64,000 nucleotides of DNA, taken from the NCBI RefSeq assembly GCF_029338355.1, contig NZ_CP119803.1, forward strand, positions 62,001-126,000, read 5' to 3'. Below are positions 62,667 through 64,000 of this stretch, piece after piece (positions within the stretch are counted from its first letter, which is position 1; the number at the start of each line of letters is the position of its first letter). The notes beneath the pieces are model-generated. The model saw only the letters and a list, made by a program, of their open reading frames with translations, searched no databases and was not told the origin of the DNA. The position numbers and the translations under genes are program-made. Source of the DNA: Halosegnis marinus. GTDB taxonomy: Archaea; Halobacteriota; Halobacteria; Halobacteriales; Haloarculaceae.

Positions 62667-64000
62667 TAGTCGGCGCCCTCCTCTGTGTCCATCGCGTCCC
62701 GCGTGACTGTTGCGCCCTCAAACTGGATTGTGTTCACTTCATCGGGGGTCCCAGCGTCTTTCCGCCGGTTCCAGAGGTACAACAGGAGGGCTGCGCCACC
62801 GATCACGACGACGATCGGCCCGAGCGTCGTGATTGTCGTTGTGAGAACGCCCGGGGCGACGAGCTCTGCACCAAACACGAGAATGCCGGCGGCAACAAGC
62901 GCGTACAGCGCCAGCGACTGGACACCGACCCGGCGCATGAACAACGGAACGCCGGCCAGGAGTCCAACGAGGATGAGCACGCGGACAGTCGCCGCCGGAA
63001 TGAGACCCCCCGCGCCGAGAGAGATCGCTGTGAGCATCACGACACCACCGGCGAGCCATGTTTCCTGCTTCAGAATGCGGAAGCCCACACCCAGGAGCGA
63101 CAGAAACATCGAGCCGACTGTTGTGATGACGGTGCCAACGCCACCAGCCAAGCGACCGATAAGCCCCGATACACCGCCACGGCCGTCGTTGGTGTCGCGC
63201 TGGGTACCGGTCTCGGTATCGCTGTCGTGACTGCGACGGAGCCGACCAACGACGAGCACGACGGCGATTAGTAGTCCCAGTCCTGCGCCGCCTGCGAGGA
63301 GAATCGACACCAGGTTTCCGGTGAAAAAGCCGCCCCTCTCGTTTGAGGTGCCATCCGACGGGCCAGCCCCGCCCGCCACCGAGGCGTTCTCACTACCGTC
63401 CACGTGCTCGATACGGACTATCTGTGGCTCGTCGCTGATATCGAAGATTGCTGGTGACTCGGCTTCGTCCTCGGCGAGCTGGATGCCGCGTGAGACGGAT
63501 TGGAGCCGGTAGGTCTCGCCCGTCGTCGTGTTGTGATACGCGATGGTCAGCTCGTCGCCATCGTACTCACCAGGGGAGATAGCGAACGTCGGTGCCGTTG
63601 GATCGGGATCGATGACAGTCACCTCGACGTCGCCCGTCTCGACGGACACCGACACCGGGAGTGTCCGCATCGTCGCCTCGCCGTCTGCCGTCGCGTTTTG
63701 CATGACGACACGCTGCCCACCGGTCGATTCTGAGACCCATGACGACGACTGGTTCCATGTTGCAGCGTCGATGTAGTGGATAACGTTCGCCCGTGAGGTG
63801 TTGCCGACATCAATCGCGAGCGGCTCACCGGGGACGCGCGAGGAGACCGCGAACGCCGTGTTGAGATCCTCACCGGCAACCGACGGATCCAGTACCTCGA
63901 TACTCCCGCCAGATGTTCGCGTGACGACGCCAGTGACGCGGACGCTTACGCGTTCAGCCTGCTCGACGGCGCCGAATGCGACCGTGAGGTTCGTCTCCTC
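62666..64000 (-). CDS. Large membrane protein with extracellular domain, cut by right edge
   Basis: The frame is open to the last base on the minus strand, so the N-terminus lies beyond 64000; an ATG at 63703 is internal. The visible 444 residues start with a beta-rich domain (FGAVEQAERVSVRVTGVVTR, WVSESTGGQRVVMQNATADG) with Asn-x-Thr/Ser sites, followed by a Gly-rich linker, a membrane helix (LVSILLAGGAGLGLLIAVVL), a charged segment, and about six more helices up to IVVVIGGAALLLYLWNRRKD. An exported sensor-like or VirB6-like pore protein would have this layout. First gene of the operon that follows. Confidence 0.65.
   Translation of the reverse strand, partial: EETNLTVAFGAVEQAERVSVRVTGVVTRTSGGSIEVLDPSVAGEDLNTAFAVSSRVPGEPLAIDVGNTSRANVIHYIDAATWNQSSSWVSESTGGQRVVMQNATADGEATMRTLPVSVSVETGDVEVTVIDPDPTAPTFAISPGEYDGDELTIAYHNTTTGETYRLQSVSRGIQLAEDEAESPAIFDISDEPQIVRIEHVDGSENASVAGGAGPSDGTSNERGGFFTGNLVSILLAGGAGLGLLIAVVLVVGRLRRSHDSDTETGTQRDTNDGRGGVSGLIGRLAGGVGTVITTVGSMFLSLLGVGFRILKQETWLAGGVVMLTAISLGAGGLIPAATVRVLILVGLLAGVPLFMRRVGVQSLALYALVAAGILVFGAELVAPGVLTTTITTLGPIVVVIGGAALLLYLWNRRKDAGTPDEVNTIQFEGATVTRDAMDTEEGAD

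Overview
The window reads as a haloarchaeal replicon (class Halobacteria), probably a plasmid, megaplasmid or minichromosome. The proteins are very acidic. There is an archaeal Orc1/Cdc6 initiator with ORB-like origin repeats, a haloarchaeal ParA gene with its usual small partner, a tyrosine recombinase, and a type I-B CRISPR-Cas system whose repeat ends in the GGGTTGAAGC typical of halophilic archaea. No rRNA, tRNA or complete insertion sequence was recognised. Replicon identity and species cannot be fixed from sequence alone.

Layout. 1-12.3 kb: a large winged-helix protein cut by the left edge, two membrane proteins, a YwgA-like protein, a cluster of very small zinc-finger-like genes, an unknown two-gene operon with an HEFGH motif, a winged-helix regulator, and a divergent pair of tiny genes bracketed by matching inverted repeats. 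12.5-34 kb is a defence island: McrB/McrC-like genes, a 13-repeat CRISPR array, a frameshifted regulator, a DUF1156 DNA methyltransferase, a Fic protein, a PD-(D/E)XK protein, the I-B operon cas6-cas8b-cas7-cas5-cas3 (no cas1, cas2 or cas4), a DUF6884 protein and another PD-(D/E)XK nuclease. 34-48.5 kb is rich in nucleic-acid enzymes: MazG-like pyrophosphatase, an EVE-nuclease fusion, exonuclease VII small and large subunits (the large one with a C-terminal membrane helix), a RecB-like nuclease and UvrD/AddA-like helicase pair, a coiled-coil nuclease, a beta-helix repeat protein and an HD hydrolase.

48.6-61.5 kb is the replicon-maintenance region: ParA and partner with 13-bp tandem repeats upstream, an integrase/recombinase, orc1/cdc6 flanked by ORB elements, a second orc1-like gene broken by a single frameshift, and a cassette of a BglII-like endonuclease, a divergent B-family DNA polymerase, a small helical protein and a RecA-like protein without a visible Walker A motif. 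The same 22-bp sequence stands upstream of the broken orc1-like gene and of the polymerase operon. 61.6-64 kb holds a three-gene operon of membrane proteins cut by the right edge.

In function, replication, partition and recombination genes share the replicon with several barriers to foreign DNA: modified-DNA restriction (McrBC, EVE-nuclease), methylation, CRISPR interference and several unassigned nucleases. The least understood parts are the exonuclease VII/EVE-nuclease operon, the polymerase cassette, the HEFGH operon, and a hyphenated palindrome (GTTCGTAG-N3-CTACGAAC) with close copies at four distant intergenic sites, two of them inside the origin.
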